Shown here in pieces: positions 26,731 to 36,575 of a stretch of 49,949 nucleotides of DNA. The notes beneath the pieces are model-generated. The model worked only from the letters and a program-made list of their open reading frames with translations. It was not told the origin of the DNA and did no database searches. The translations under genes and the position numbers were made by a program. The stretch is from Sphingobacteriaceae bacterium (GTDB lineage: Bacteria > Bacteroidota > Bacteroidia > Sphingobacteriales > Sphingobacteriaceae), in contig CANHGR010000016.1 of NCBI GenBank assembly GCA_947460875.1, forward strand, positions 1 through 49,949, written 5' to 3'. Position 1 is the first letter of the stretch, and every line of letters starts with the position of its first letter.

Positions 26731-27657
26731 ATGAAATTAAGTCAAGCAATCATTTTATTCTCGCTAAGCGGGATGATGTTAAGCGCCCAGCTCTGCGCGC
26801 AAACGATTTCTAAAGAGGAAATTTCTTTCCTGACTTCCGAATGGAAGGGCGAGCGTTTCCCGGATGGAAGACCGAAAATAGCCGATAATCTACTAGATCG
26901 AGCGAAATTTATCATGATTGATGATGCTTGGACAGTGCTAAAAAATGAGGGCTACCTAAACCAATTTGAAGGAAACTGGAAAATGGTTAACGATCAGCCA
27001 ATGACAGGAAGGGCGCTTACTGCCATGTATTTGCCAAGCAGACCCGACGTGGAAAAGAATATTAAAGAGCGAGGTGCTACTCAGGGAAGAAAAGGCAACA
27101 CTAATGCGTGGCCGATTGATATTTTGACTAACGGAGATATTTATATCGCTGATGCCTTTGGCAAGATCAGTGGAGGCTCTATCATGGGCGCTACCTTAGC
27201 CAACTCCATCTATAGCAAGTCCGGTAACGGGGTAGTTTTTGACGGCGCCGCGCGCGATCTGCAAGAGCTAAGCGTTTTGAAAGGTTTTAATGCGTTTGTT
27301 CGCGATTTTCATCCATCATTCACAGAAGAGATGGTGTTGATGGGCTTAAATACCGCAATCCGCATCGGTAATGCCATTGTGCTTCCCGGCGATTTAGTAA
27401 TCGCCCAAAAAGAAGGTGTACTTTTTGTTCCTGCTCATTTAGCTGAGCAAGTTGTGAGCACTGGTGAATTTGTGGTCAGGAAAGATAAGTTTGGATTTGA
27501 AATGGTTCGGAGCGGAAAATTTAGCACCGGTGAGATAGACAGCCAGTGGACAGATCCAATTAAAGTAGAGTTTTTAGCCTGGCTGGAAAAGCATCCCGAA
27601 ATGGGCAAGATGACCCGCGCCGAAGTAGATAAGATGATGAGTAAGCGGACTTGGTAA
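26731..27657 (+). CDS. Exported RraA-like protein
   Basis: The family includes RraA, a regulator of RNase E, and the metal-dependent HMG/CHA aldolases. The core signature is present: GGSIMGATLANSIYSKSGNG followed by VVFDGAARDLQEL, where RD is the conserved metal/substrate pair. Unusually it has a signal peptide (MKLSQAIILFSLSGMMLSAQ ending CAQT), so it should act in the periplasm or outside the cell, which excludes an RNase E role. The position 21 residues before the Arg, Asp in true aldolases as I recall the D-X20-R-D motif, is Ala. ATG at 26698 is an alternative start; 26731 puts the Met at the signal peptide. The length is 308 residues. Confidence 0.82.
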   Translation: MKLSQAIILFSLSGMMLSAQLCAQTISKEEISFLTSEWKGERFPDGRPKIADNLLDRAKFIMIDDAWTVLKNEGYLNQFEGNWKMVNDQPMTGRALTAMYLPSRPDVEKNIKERGATQGRKGNTNAWPIDILTNGDIYIADAFGKISGGSIMGATLANSIYSKSGNGVVFDGAARDLQELSVLKGFNAFVRDFHPSFTEEMVLMGLNTAIRIGNAIVLPGDLVIAQKEGVLFVPAHLAEQVVSTGEFVVRKDKFGFEMVRSGKFSTGEIDSQWTDPIKVEFLAWLEKHPEMGKMTRAEVDKMMSKRTW

Positions 27658-27743
27658 ATTCGAATAGTTTAGTTAACAGAGAAAGTATAGATTATCGCGG
27701 GAGTTTTTGACGACTAGTAGAACTGCGTTTGAAGATGTAATTA

Positions 27744-30700
27744 CTAATCTAACTTCGCCGCCAAGACCAAGTTTCTTCGATATTTCTTTACTTCACCATT
27801 TAAATTAAAACTTTCTAAATGAATAACATAAACCCCTACGGGGGATAGCTCGGTATCTTCATTTAATCCGTCCCAAGTGATCACGCCTTGTGCAGATAAT
27901 GTTTCGTTCTTTATCAGTTTTCGTATCAACTTTCCTCTAGTATCATAAACAGAGGCATTGACGATAAGGCCGGGTTCTGAAAAATTGTAGTTTAACAACA
28001 AGACATCTTCAAAACCATCTTGGTCGGGCGAAAACGATTTGGAGGAAAGTACTATTTCTCCCTTGATTGGAATTTTAATGTCATCATACTGCGAATTTCT
28101 GTAACCGGGCGTTGCATAACCTGCAGAAGCGGTAGCTGATCGGAAATTTCCCGATTCGTTTGCGGGCTTATCGAAACTACTCCGTTCCAAAGATACCCCC
28201 TCTTGGTTTTTAATTAGTGGAAAATGCATTTTCGCAGAGTAATTAAGTTGATCTATATGCAGGCCACGGCTAATTAAGGCAACCACTCCCGCATCATCAT
28301 TAAATAAAGGAAGAGATGCAAGTTTTAAAAAGGCTTTGGGATCTTCAGTTCTGTATTCTTTCTTGATTATGTCAGGATCTGTGCTAATTGCCAAGTATTG
28401 GTTAGGCTGCATGAGCAGCTGTGTCGTGCTAAGATGTTTTAAACTTATAAGATTATCTTTCTCATTTAAGGTAGCTATTCCTAACTCCTCCAAATTTAAT
28501 ACCTTATTCGAGCGGTTATAAATCTCAACAAAATCAACCCCTCCGGTTCGTGGGTTGAACAGTATTTCATTGATGATTAAATCATTCTTAGCAATTATAG
28601 ATGGATAGAAAAACTCAATTTGGTTTAAAGGCACTGAGATGACAGTACCCGCGCAATCTGTCACATCATTGATGCTAAGGCGATAAGTGTTCCCTCTAGC
28701 AATGCTAGAATTAAATCTGAGCACGATACTCTCAAAATTTGGTCCGATTGGCAATGCTCCAGCGGCGCTTCCCGCACCATTATTCAGTTGAAAGTTCTGA
28801 GCAATAGAAGCCGAGAGACTATCAACAGGTCTATTAAAATTGAGCTTCAGACTTATACTGTCGATAAGCAATACGCTTGTCAGCTTAAGTAGATCATTAG
28901 CAGAATACTTCTTGTAAACAGAGTTTTGACCTCCCGGAGTGCCTCCTGCAGTAGTCAAACTTCCTGCCCAATTTTGAGTTCCCGAGCAGATTGCCTGAGG
29001 GTCAATAAGCTCAAGGCTCCAACCGCCCTGTTGTTTTTCTTTGTCTCGATACCATAGGTTGTTGTATGGTACTGTATTAAATTCTTTTCCTTTATTGTTT
29101 TTCAGAATTAAAACATCCTCGTCGTTGTTTAGGCTAGGCCATGGTGCAATTCCCATAACATTTCCAAAAGGCTTAAAATTTAAAGTATCCTTTTCAGCGC
29201 ACAAAATGAGATATCCTCTAGCATCCACTTGCCCCTTTTTGAAGATATATTTTATGCCACTTGCATCCTCATAACTCATCCCATTTAAGTTCACTGCAGC
29301 ATCTGTTGGGTTGTGCAGCTCAATAAATTCAGCTTCCGGTAAGCCGATTACCGGGGAAGCATCTGCAAAAATTTCATTAATGAGCACCTTGTATTCTGCT
29401 TCTGGAAGGCTCGGAATTAGAACAGATTTTTGATTTTTATTCGGGTCTATTTTTATTCCGATTACCGACCATAAAGAATCAATTGTTAGTGTGTAAAGCT
29501 TATCTTGTTCAAACCGGTTTTTGAAGGTTAAATCAATTTGGCTGTAATTACCTCTAAATTTTGCTTTAATAGACTTCCCTGCCAGTCCAAGGTCGAAAAA
29601 ACTTGCCTTAATCGAAGCAGTGTCAGGAACCGTGTTCAACGTGACCCTTAGTGTAGAATCTGAAGTAATTGAGACGCTATCAACGAGCAAAGCTAGGCTG
29701 ATGCTCGTGCTATCACTATTTGTTTTTCCTGGCGTACCACCAATGTCGTTCTTAGAGGCATTCCAGCTATAAAAACCTTGGTTCAATACACTAAACTGAA
29801 CTCTTTCTAGCGACCATCCGCCCTGTTTCTTTATCGGATCTTTATACCACGCATCTGAGTAGGCCACCGAATCAGAAGTTCTGTTTTTAAAGCTTTTTAA
29901 CACGACATGATCAGAAGCGTTGTTTAAGGATGGCCATGGTGATAATCCCGCAACTTTACCAAAAGATTTATATTGAAGTGTGTCGGCAATCGGACAAAGA
30001 ATCAAGTATTCTTTCGGGGCAATTTTAGCACTTTTAATGCTAGATTTTGCCCCGAGGTCATTTAGAGTCCACCCATTAATGTCAATCGTATCTCTTCCGG
30101 GATTGTAAATTTCTACAAACTCTACCAATGGTAAGCCCTGTTCTGGCGAGGGATCTGCGAAAATTTCACTAATAAATATTTTCGCAGTATCGGCTCGAAC
30201 CGGTGGAACGGCTGGTAAGATTGTGGGATCAGCAGTCGTAAAGCTTAAATTCTGCGTCTTGATACTATTCCCGGTACAATCTCTAATATCGAAAACGCGG
30301 AGGCTGTATATTGTCGATTTACTGAACTTGGCACTATATTTTAGGGTTGCCTGCAAGTAATCTGGATCGAAAATAACAGAAGAAAAATTTCCCGTAGAGG
30401 GTTGTAAGATCCATTTGTTAATGGATATTGTCGAGCCATCGATATGTTTGTTGAAATACACCAATATCGTAGAATCTGACAACTGAGAAATACTATCAGC
30501 GATCAGTGGTATTTTGTCATATCCTGTTCTGAAAATTGAATTTCGCTTTCCGGGCGTTCCACCGGTACTGTCGATCGATGAACCCCAGTTAAACCGACCT
30601 TCACATCTGCAGGTCGGATCCTGACGTTCCAGTGTCCAACCGCCCTGTTTTTTTACCGTGTTGCGGTACCAAGTATCGCTGTATGATATTGAATCGATTA

Positions 30701-31973
30701 TTTTGCCTTCTGGACTAATCAATTTCAGGTTGTCGTTGGCATTATTTAAGGACGGCCAGGGCGAAATACCGATGACCTTTCCAAACCTTTTATATTCATT
30801 CGTATCGGCTTTCGCACTCAGAATTAAATATTGGCCCGATGCGATGCTATCTGTTGGGAAGGTTGTGGTTGTTATGGCGTCGCTATACTTCCAATTTTTC
30901 AAAGAAATCGTCTTTGTTGTGTTATTAAATAATTCAACAAATTCAACGCTGGGCAGATCAATTTGAGGAGAAGGGTCTGCGAAGATCTCATTTATGACAA
31001 GGTCATAATTAGCTGCTAAATAGGGTTTTATATAGCTAAAAGAAGCTATATTGCTACCAGCAATATAATTGTTATTTTGGTCTTTTAGATTATTTACCGT
31101 AAGCTGATAATTGCCAGTAAAAAATGCATCTTGAAACTTTAGTTTGTAAACGGAAGGGTTTGCAGTTGTACTTACTGAAAGCGGGTTGTTATATCCTTTA
31201 TTCAAAAAATAGTTACCCGGAATCTTGGCTGAGATGCTATCTAACGGTTCATCAAAAAACGCTTCAAACGATACCGAGTCCTTTACTGTAATTGATAACA
31301 GTTTAGGTGGCAGCACATCTGTTATAAATATTTCAGCTTGAAAATCATCAAAGATAAATTTGTCAGAATTGCTTGTGGTATACTTGCAATGAACCCCAAA
31401 CCATGCAGAGGAGTTGATCGAAATGTCGGTAGCAATACCTTCAGACATAAAATTTACACCTCCCGTAATATCCGTTTTAACCTCCCATAGGCCATTTATT
31501 GTTCGAGTAACTTGTACTCTGGCAATTAGGAGGTTAGTGTTTGCGCGTACTTTTGCCGGGCCGTTTATCAGTTGGGTTATCACGGTGCCACTCTGTTTAT
31601 AAAGATCGTATGAATCGCTGTTACCGCTTTCGCCAATCTGAATAAAATACCCGCTCAATGGACCGCGAAGGTTTTCATTGTCTGATATCAAATAGATTCG
31701 GACTTGATTATTTGCCGATGGATCGAAGCCGAGTTGCACGTAAAATTCCCATTTAGCATTCATAGTAAGCGAGCTTGCCGTCGCTAAATAAATCGTTTGC
31801 GCTGATGTATTCGGCGCCGTCTGAAGCTGCTTGTTATTATTGATATTAAAGCCTGAAAGATCGCCTCGCCATTCGGGCTGGGCACCTAAATTACCGTCCG
31901 TAAAACTGTCATTTAACTGTGAAAAGGCAGACTTAAAGCAGATAAGCAGCACAAAAACAAAACATTTTCTCAT
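27744..31973 (-). CDS. Large secreted protein with four lamin-tail domains and a FlgD/CHU-type C-terminus
   Basis: The 1409-residue protein has a signal peptide (MRKCFVFVLLICFKSAFSQ) and a LamG-like N-terminal domain. Four lamin-tail domains begin near residues 325 (VINEIFADPSP), 602 (FISEIFADPSP), 868 (LINEIFADASP) and 1136 (IINEILFNPRT). Bacterial-Ig/SbsA-like domains separate them (for example AFFDEPLDSISAKIPGNYFL). The first three lamin-tail units share PWPSLNN and the ending QGGW...GGTPG. The C-terminus (FSPDQDGFEDVLLLNYNF, then GVYVIHLES) is the FlgD/gliding-associated type that often marks type IX cargo. It is probably a surface or extracellular protein; the ligand is unknown. A GTG at 31991 is an alternative start. 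Confidence 0.88.
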   Translation of the reverse strand: MRKCFVFVLLICFKSAFSQLNDSFTDGNLGAQPEWRGDLSGFNINNNKQLQTAPNTSAQTIYLATASSLTMNAKWEFYVQLGFDPSANNQVRIYLISDNENLRGPLSGYFIQIGESGNSDSYDLYKQSGTVITQLINGPAKVRANTNLLIARVQVTRTINGLWEVKTDITGGVNFMSEGIATDISINSSAWFGVHCKYTTSNSDKFIFDDFQAEIFITDVLPPKLLSITVKDSVSFEAFFDEPLDSISAKIPGNYFLNKGYNNPLSVSTTANPSVYKLKFQDAFFTGNYQLTVNNLKDQNNNYIAGSNIASFSYIKPYLAANYDLVINEIFADPSPQIDLPSVEFVELFNNTTKTISLKNWKYSDAITTTTFPTDSIASGQYLILSAKADTNEYKRFGKVIGISPWPSLNNANDNLKLISPEGKIIDSISYSDTWYRNTVKKQGGWTLERQDPTCRCEGRFNWGSSIDSTGGTPGKRNSIFRTGYDKIPLIADSISQLSDSTILVYFNKHIDGSTISINKWILQPSTGNFSSVIFDPDYLQATLKYSAKFSKSTIYSLRVFDIRDCTGNSIKTQNLSFTTADPTILPAVPPVRADTAKIFISEIFADPSPEQGLPLVEFVEIYNPGRDTIDINGWTLNDLGAKSSIKSAKIAPKEYLILCPIADTLQYKSFGKVAGLSPWPSLNNASDHVVLKSFKNRTSDSVAYSDAWYKDPIKKQGGWSLERVQFSVLNQGFYSWNASKNDIGGTPGKTNSDSTSISLALLVDSVSITSDSTLRVTLNTVPDTASIKASFFDLGLAGKSIKAKFRGNYSQIDLTFKNRFEQDKLYTLTIDSLWSVIGIKIDPNKNQKSVLIPSLPEAEYKVLINEIFADASPVIGLPEAEFIELHNPTDAAVNLNGMSYEDASGIKYIFKKGQVDARGYLILCAEKDTLNFKPFGNVMGIAPWPSLNNDEDVLILKNNKGKEFNTVPYNNLWYRDKEKQQGGWSLELIDPQAICSGTQNWAGSLTTAGGTPGGQNSVYKKYSANDLLKLTSVLLIDSISLKLNFNRPVDSLSASIAQNFQLNNGAGSAAGALPIGPNFESIVLRFNSSIARGNTYRLSINDVTDCAGTVISVPLNQIEFFYPSIIAKNDLIINEILFNPRTGGVDFVEIYNRSNKVLNLEELGIATLNEKDNLISLKHLSTTQLLMQPNQYLAISTDPDIIKKEYRTEDPKAFLKLASLPLFNDDAGVVALISRGLHIDQLNYSAKMHFPLIKNQEGVSLERSSFDKPANESGNFRSATASAGYATPGYRNSQYDDIKIPIKGEIVLSSKSFSPDQDGFEDVLLLNYNFSEPGLIVNASVYDTRGKLIRKLIKNETLSAQGVITWDGLNEDTELSPVGVYVIHLESFNLNGEVKKYRRNLVLAAKLD

Positions 31974-32057
31974 CTTTGTCAAAAGATTCACCCTTGTTGA
32001 GCAGCTGTTTATACGTAAATCAAAGTCAATTAGTTACATAAAAATTAAATTAAAAGC

Positions 32058-33047
32058 ATGAAAGTTGCAGTTGTAGGCGCTACCGGCCTAGTTGGTTCGG
32101 TGATGTTAAAAGTATTAGCTGAGCGCAATTTCCCGGTTACAGAATTGATTCCAGTAGCATCCCCAAAAAGTGCCGGCAAAGAAATTGATTTTAAGGGTAA
32201 AAAGTATAAGGTTGTAACCGTGGATGAAGCAATTAAAATGAAACCTGATGTAGCATTATTTTCGGCAGGTGGAAGTACGTCCTTGGAGCAGGCCCCCCGT
32301 TTCGTCGCTGCCGGAACCACGGTGATTGATAATTCTTCTGCTTGGCGAATGGATCCAACTAAAAAATTAGTTGTACCAGAAGTTAACGCGCATGTTCTTA
32401 CAGCATCTGATAAAATTATAGCTAACCCGAATTGTTCTACGATACAGATGGTGGTAGTTCTCGAGCCATTACATAAAAAATATGGCATAAAAAGAGTAGT
32501 GGTTTCAACCTATCAATCGGTTACTGGTACGGGTGTTAATGCCGTAAATCAGTTGATGAATGAGCGTAAAGGTATTACCGGGCCAATGGCTTATGCTTAC
32601 CCAATCGACTTAAATGTGATTCCTCAAATTGATGTTTTTCAAGATAATGGGTATACTAAAGAGGAAATGAAAATGATCCTCGAAACAAAAAAGATCATGG
32701 GTGATAATTCTATTGCAGTAACGGCAACAACTGTGCGTATACCTGTAATGGGCGGTCATTCGGAGTCGGTAAATATTGAGTTCGAAAAGGATTTTGACAT
32801 CGCTGAAGTACGCAAAATACTAGAGCAGGAACCGGGTATTATTGTGACGGATGATCCAGCTAACGCGAAGTATCCTATGCCAATGGATGCACACGAAAAA
32901 GATGAAGTGTTTGTCGGCCGCATCCGCCGAGATGAATCTTTGCCTAAGACGTTAAATCTTTGGATTGTCGCCGATAATCTCCGTAAAGGAGCTGCCACAA
33001 ATGCAGTTCAGATTGCAGAGTATCTTGTGCAAAAAGGACTTCTTTAA
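32058..33047 (+). CDS. asd: Aspartate-semialdehyde dehydrogenase
   Basis: Asd reduces aspartyl phosphate to aspartate semialdehyde, the branch point to lysine/diaminopimelate, threonine and methionine. The NADP-binding N-terminus is VAVVGATGLVGSVMLKVL, the nucleophile is Cys in ANPNCSTIQMV, and the acid/base His is in GGHSESVNIEF. The 329 residues fit the short bacterial form. It is divergent from the lamin-tail gene across 84 bases and stands alone. A hairpin follows its stop. Confidence 0.96.
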   Translation: MKVAVVGATGLVGSVMLKVLAERNFPVTELIPVASPKSAGKEIDFKGKKYKVVTVDEAIKMKPDVALFSAGGSTSLEQAPRFVAAGTTVIDNSSAWRMDPTKKLVVPEVNAHVLTASDKIIANPNCSTIQMVVVLEPLHKKYGIKRVVVSTYQSVTGTGVNAVNQLMNERKGITGPMAYAYPIDLNVIPQIDVFQDNGYTKEEMKMILETKKIMGDNSIAVTATTVRIPVMGGHSESVNIEFEKDFDIAEVRKILEQEPGIIVTDDPANAKYPMPMDAHEKDEVFVGRIRRDESLPKTLNLWIVADNLRKGAATNAVQIAEYLVQKGLL

Positions 33048-33052
33048 TCTTA

Positions 33053-33087
33053 AATTTGATCCGATGAACTATTCATCGGGTCAAATT
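33053..33087 (+). terminator. Hairpin after asd, possible terminator
   Basis: AATTTGATCCGATG (33053-33066) pairs with CATCGGGTCAAATT (33074-33087), 14 pairs with one G-U, around a 7-base loop. It starts six bases after the asd stop. No T tract follows (CTACCAG), so it may protect the 3' end of the mRNA and not itself terminate transcription. Confidence 0.5.
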
Positions 33088-33135
33088 CTACCAGAATATC
33101 CTCAATTTTCTTTCTGATTCGCTATTTTTACGCTT

Positions 33136-34545
33136 ATGCGGATTTATCTTTTCTTTTTTTTCGTTATTGTTTCCCTGAATAGTTTCAGTCAGACGCTCGC
33201 CCAAAAAATCCAAAAAGCCTACGATCTTTTTTCAAAAGACAAACAGTTGCTGTATGGCATCAGCTCGCTCACAGTGCTCAATGCTCAAACTGGCGAGGTA
33301 GTTTTTTCTGAAAATTCGAACACCGGACTTCCGCCCGCATCTACGTTAAAAATAGTAACATCCATCACTGCATACAATTTACTTGGGAAAGACTTTACTT
33401 GGCAAACCGGCCTGACATATTCAGGTACAATCAACGCCGATGGAACTTTAGAGGGTAATTTAATTCTTGTTGGAGGGGGCGATCCCACCTTAGGCAGTGA
33501 GAGATATCGTCAGTCGAATCCTAAAATACTATTTGATCGATGGTTATTAGCGATCAAAAAAGCAGGAATTAAGCGCATAAACGGCAGCGTAATAGCAGAT
33601 GATAGATTATTTGGAACGCAGAGTCTTCCGTTGGGTTGGATTTGGCAAGATATAGGCAACTATTATGGTGCGGGCACCTCGTCGTTATCCTGGGGCGAAA
33701 ATCAGTTTGGTTTGGTTTTCAGCCCGGGAGCAAAAGCAGGCGAGCCTACGGTGCTAGTCCGCACAGAGCCTTCAATGAACTATCTGAAAATTGTAAACGA
33801 AGTGACTACTGGCGTAGCGGGAAGTGGCGATAACGTCTATGTATTTTCAGCGCCTTATTCTGCTGTCGTGTACCTTCGTGGCACATACGGAATTGACCTA
33901 AAGAAAACTATTTTTGCTTCGGTGCCTGATCCAGCATTTGAAGCAGTTTATCGTTTGAATGATACGCTGAAGCGAGCAGGCATTTCAATAAGTGCCGAGC
34001 CTTCAACATTTCGTTTGCTAGCATTGGCTAATAAAACATTGCCCTTATCCCCTAAAATTATTGACACGTACAATTCGCCATCGCTTGAAAACGTAATTTA
34101 TTGGTTTAATCAAAAAAGTCTTAATTTATACGGCGAGCAGATGCTTAAAACTTTAGGCCAGAAGAAAGTAGGGAGCATAAGTGGCGGGGGCACAGACATC
34201 GTTACCAACTATTGGTCGGATAAGTTAGGAATTGACTCAAATTCATTAAAAATACTCGACGGCAGTGGGTTATCACCTGAGACTAGAGTAACCACTCTTA
34301 CTATGGCGAGAATTCTACAATCGGCTAAGAAAGAAACGTGGTACGATTCCTTTTACCAAAGTCTTCCTTCTTACAATAATATGAAAATGAAAAGTGGTAG
34401 CATAAAAGAAGTTTTGGCATATGCCGGATACGAATACAGTGTTTCCGGAACTCCATTGGCGTTTTCAATTATAGCAAGTAATTACAGTGGAAGCACTTCT
34501 GAAATTAGGCAAAAGATGTTTAGGCTGCTTGATTCACTTAAATAA
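33136..34545 (+). CDS. dacB: D-alanyl-D-alanine carboxypeptidase/endopeptidase (PBP4 type)
   Basis: This class C-type low-molecular-mass penicillin-binding protein trims peptidoglycan in the periplasm. The 469-residue protein has a signal peptide ending NSFSQ. The SxxK motif is STLK (residues 69-72), the SxN motif is in KSLNLYGEQML, and the KTG-box equivalent is KSG in MKMKSGSIKEVLAYAGY. A large insertion between the first two motifs is typical of PBP4. An imperfect -7 box (TATTTTTA) lies near the start. It is followed by ispH on the same strand after 46 bases. Confidence 0.93.
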   Translation: MRIYLFFFFVIVSLNSFSQTLAQKIQKAYDLFSKDKQLLYGISSLTVLNAQTGEVVFSENSNTGLPPASTLKIVTSITAYNLLGKDFTWQTGLTYSGTINADGTLEGNLILVGGGDPTLGSERYRQSNPKILFDRWLLAIKKAGIKRINGSVIADDRLFGTQSLPLGWIWQDIGNYYGAGTSSLSWGENQFGLVFSPGAKAGEPTVLVRTEPSMNYLKIVNEVTTGVAGSGDNVYVFSAPYSAVVYLRGTYGIDLKKTIFASVPDPAFEAVYRLNDTLKRAGISISAEPSTFRLLALANKTLPLSPKIIDTYNSPSLENVIYWFNQKSLNLYGEQMLKTLGQKKVGSISGGGTDIVTNYWSDKLGIDSNSLKILDGSGLSPETRVTTLTMARILQSAKKETWYDSFYQSLPSYNNMKMKSGSIKEVLAYAGYEYSVSGTPLAFSIIASNYSGSTSEIRQKMFRLLDSLK

Positions 34546-34591
34546 AGCGAGGATCTCCTAAACAAATTCGTAATTTTACTAGATAGAGCGC

Positions 34592-35440
34592 ATGAGTTAT
34601 AATTTACAAGTTACGATAGACAACGAGTCCGGATTTTGTTTTGGAGTCGTTTATGCTATCGACATGGCCGAAGAAATTTTAGAAGAACGCGGATACCTTT
34701 ATTGCCTTGGCGATATCGTGCATAATGATGAAGAAGTCGAGCGCTTAAAAGCAAAGGGCCTGCGAATTATTTCACATGAGGATATTAAAGGCTTGAAAGA
34801 TGAAATGGTGCTCATTAGGGCCCACGGTGAAGCGCCGGAAACCTACAAGATTGCGCTTGAAAACAATATCAGTCTTGTGGATGCTTCTTGTCCTGTTGTT
34901 TTAAAGCTTCAAAACCGTATCAAACATTCTTACGACAACGATGAAAAGATATTGATTTTCGGTAAGCATGGCCATGCAGAGGTTATTGGCTTGGAGGGGC
35001 AGACAAACAATGAGGCTCTTGTTTTTCAAGATATCAAAGAGTTGGAAAACGTTGAGTTGCCTGCCAAATTTACCCTGTACAGCCAGACAACAAAAAGCAC
35101 GGAAAAATTCTATGATATCAAAAATAAATTCATTGAAAAAGGATATGAAGTGCGTGCATATGATACTATTTGTAGACAGGTATCCAACCGCGATGAAGAA
35201 TTGAGAAAGTTTGTAAAAGACTACGATAAAATAGTTTTTGTTTCCGGCATAAAATCATCAAACGGCAAAGTTTTGTTTGAAGTTTGTCGCCAGCATAACC
35301 CGAATACTTATTTTATTTCTAGTAGTACAGAATTAAATCTGTCAATGTTCAATCAGAACGATAAGGTTGGCATTTGTGGTGCAACTTCTACTCCGATGTG
35401 GCTGATGCAGCAAGTAAGAGATGTGCTTTGCACGTACTAG
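34592..35440 (+). CDS. ispH: 4-hydroxy-3-methylbut-2-enyl diphosphate reductase
   Basis: IspH performs the last step of the MEP pathway, giving IPP and DMAPP with a [4Fe-4S] cluster. The three cluster cysteines are visible: C16 (GFCFGVVYA), C100 (DASCPVV) and C194 (DTICRQVSNRDEE). The active-site residues H44 (DIVHN), H78 (RAHGE), H128 and E130 (KHGHAEVIG) are present. The 282-residue length is usual for Bacteroidetes. Its presence indicates isoprenoid supply by the MEP route. Confidence 0.95.
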   Translation: MSYNLQVTIDNESGFCFGVVYAIDMAEEILEERGYLYCLGDIVHNDEEVERLKAKGLRIISHEDIKGLKDEMVLIRAHGEAPETYKIALENNISLVDASCPVVLKLQNRIKHSYDNDEKILIFGKHGHAEVIGLEGQTNNEALVFQDIKELENVELPAKFTLYSQTTKSTEKFYDIKNKFIEKGYEVRAYDTICRQVSNRDEELRKFVKDYDKIVFVSGIKSSNGKVLFEVCRQHNPNTYFISSSTELNLSMFNQNDKVGICGATSTPMWLMQQVRDVLCTY

Positions 35441-35475
35441 TTACAAATGTTAGTCCAACCTCATATTTATTCAAA

Positions 35476-35509
35476 TTGCTAAATTATACAGATCTAAATT
35501 CTATTTTTG
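35476..35509 (+). promoter_or_regulatory. Promoter of hemH
   Basis: TTG (35476-35478) and TATTTTTG (35502-35509) match TTG-N(17-23)-TAnnTTTG with a 23-base spacer. The -7 box ends 13 bases before the hemH ATG. Confidence 0.6.
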
Positions 35510-35522
35510 CGCCGAGCTAACT

Positions 35523-36575
35523 ATGAGTAAAAAGGGAGTATTATTGGTAAATCTGGGTACACCGGACAGCCCCTCAGTGGCTAATGTGAGAAAGTACCTA
35601 AATGAGTTCTTGATGGATAAAAGGGTTATCGACATTAATCCTGTGCTTCGAGCATTGCTCGTAAGGGGAATTATTGTACCCTTCAGAGCACCGAAATCTG
35701 CAAAATTGTATAAAGCGATTTGGACAGAAAAAGGTTCGCCACTTCTTTTCCATAGCGTCAGACAACAAGAGTTATTGCAACAGGCCTTAGGTAAAGACTA
35801 TCAGGTTGAGCTTGCTATGAGATACCAGAGTCCCTCAATAGAATCAGCACTTTTGCGACTTAAAGCATCGGGTGTTGGCAGCATAAAAGTAATTCCGCTG
35901 TTCCCGCAATATGCTTCTGCAAGCACTGGTTCAGTTATGGACAAAGTGATGGAACTTGTTAAAAATTGGTTAACTATTCCTAATATCTCATTTGTCAATT
36001 CTTTTCATGATAATGAACTGATGATCGAGACGTTCGCTGAGATAGCGAAGAACTATCAACCCGCGAGTTTTGATCATATTTTATTCAGTTTCCACGGGCT
36101 GCCACAACGACAGTTAAGAAAGTCAGATCATACCGGTAAGTATTGTTTGCAGGCGAAAAACTGTTGCTCGAGACTTAGCAATGCAAATCAATTTTGTTAT
36201 TCCGCCCAGTCTCATCATACTGCTAGATTAATTGCGAAAAAGTTAAGTATCCCTGAAGATAACTATACCGTATGTTTTCAATCAAGATTGGGTAATGATC
36301 CTTGGGTAAAACCTTATACAAGTGAAATTATTGAAGAACTAGCCAAAAAGGGAGCAAAACGTTTGTTGGTTTTTTGTCCTGCCTTTGTTGCCGATTGCCT
36401 TGAAACAGTTTATGAAGTAAGTGTCGAATATTTCGATGAATTTAAAGCTCTCGGTGGCGAGGAGGTGCAATTGGTGGAAAGCCTTAATGATCACCCTATT
36501 TGGATAAAGGCACTTGAAAAAATCGTGAGAGAAGAATCTATAGTTTCCAATGGCGCTGAAGTTCCTAATTCCTAA
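35523..36575 (+). CDS. hemH: Ferrochelatase
   Basis: HemH inserts Fe2+ into protoporphyrin IX, the last step of protohaem synthesis. The N-terminal block VLLVNLGTPDSPSVANVRKY, the metal-site His in LFSFHGLPQRQLRK and the Glu in FCPAFVADCLETVYE are present. The 350 residues fit the family. Its stop codon overlaps that of the convergent waaA gene by three bases within the palindrome CCTAATTAGG. No other haem genes are nearby. Confidence 0.96.
   Translation: MSKKGVLLVNLGTPDSPSVANVRKYLNEFLMDKRVIDINPVLRALLVRGIIVPFRAPKSAKLYKAIWTEKGSPLLFHSVRQQELLQQALGKDYQVELAMRYQSPSIESALLRLKASGVGSIKVIPLFPQYASASTGSVMDKVMELVKNWLTIPNISFVNSFHDNELMIETFAEIAKNYQPASFDHILFSFHGLPQRQLRKSDHTGKYCLQAKNCCSRLSNANQFCYSAQSHHTARLIAKKLSIPEDNYTVCFQSRLGNDPWVKPYTSEIIEELAKKGAKRLLVFCPAFVADCLETVYEVSVEYFDEFKALGGEEVQLVESLNDHPIWIKALEKIVREESIVSNGAEVPNS

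Noticed and set aside
26731-27657. Demethylmenaquinone methyltransferase
   Set aside because: Older annotations give this name to RraA-like proteins; there is no methyltransferase motif, and the protein is exported.
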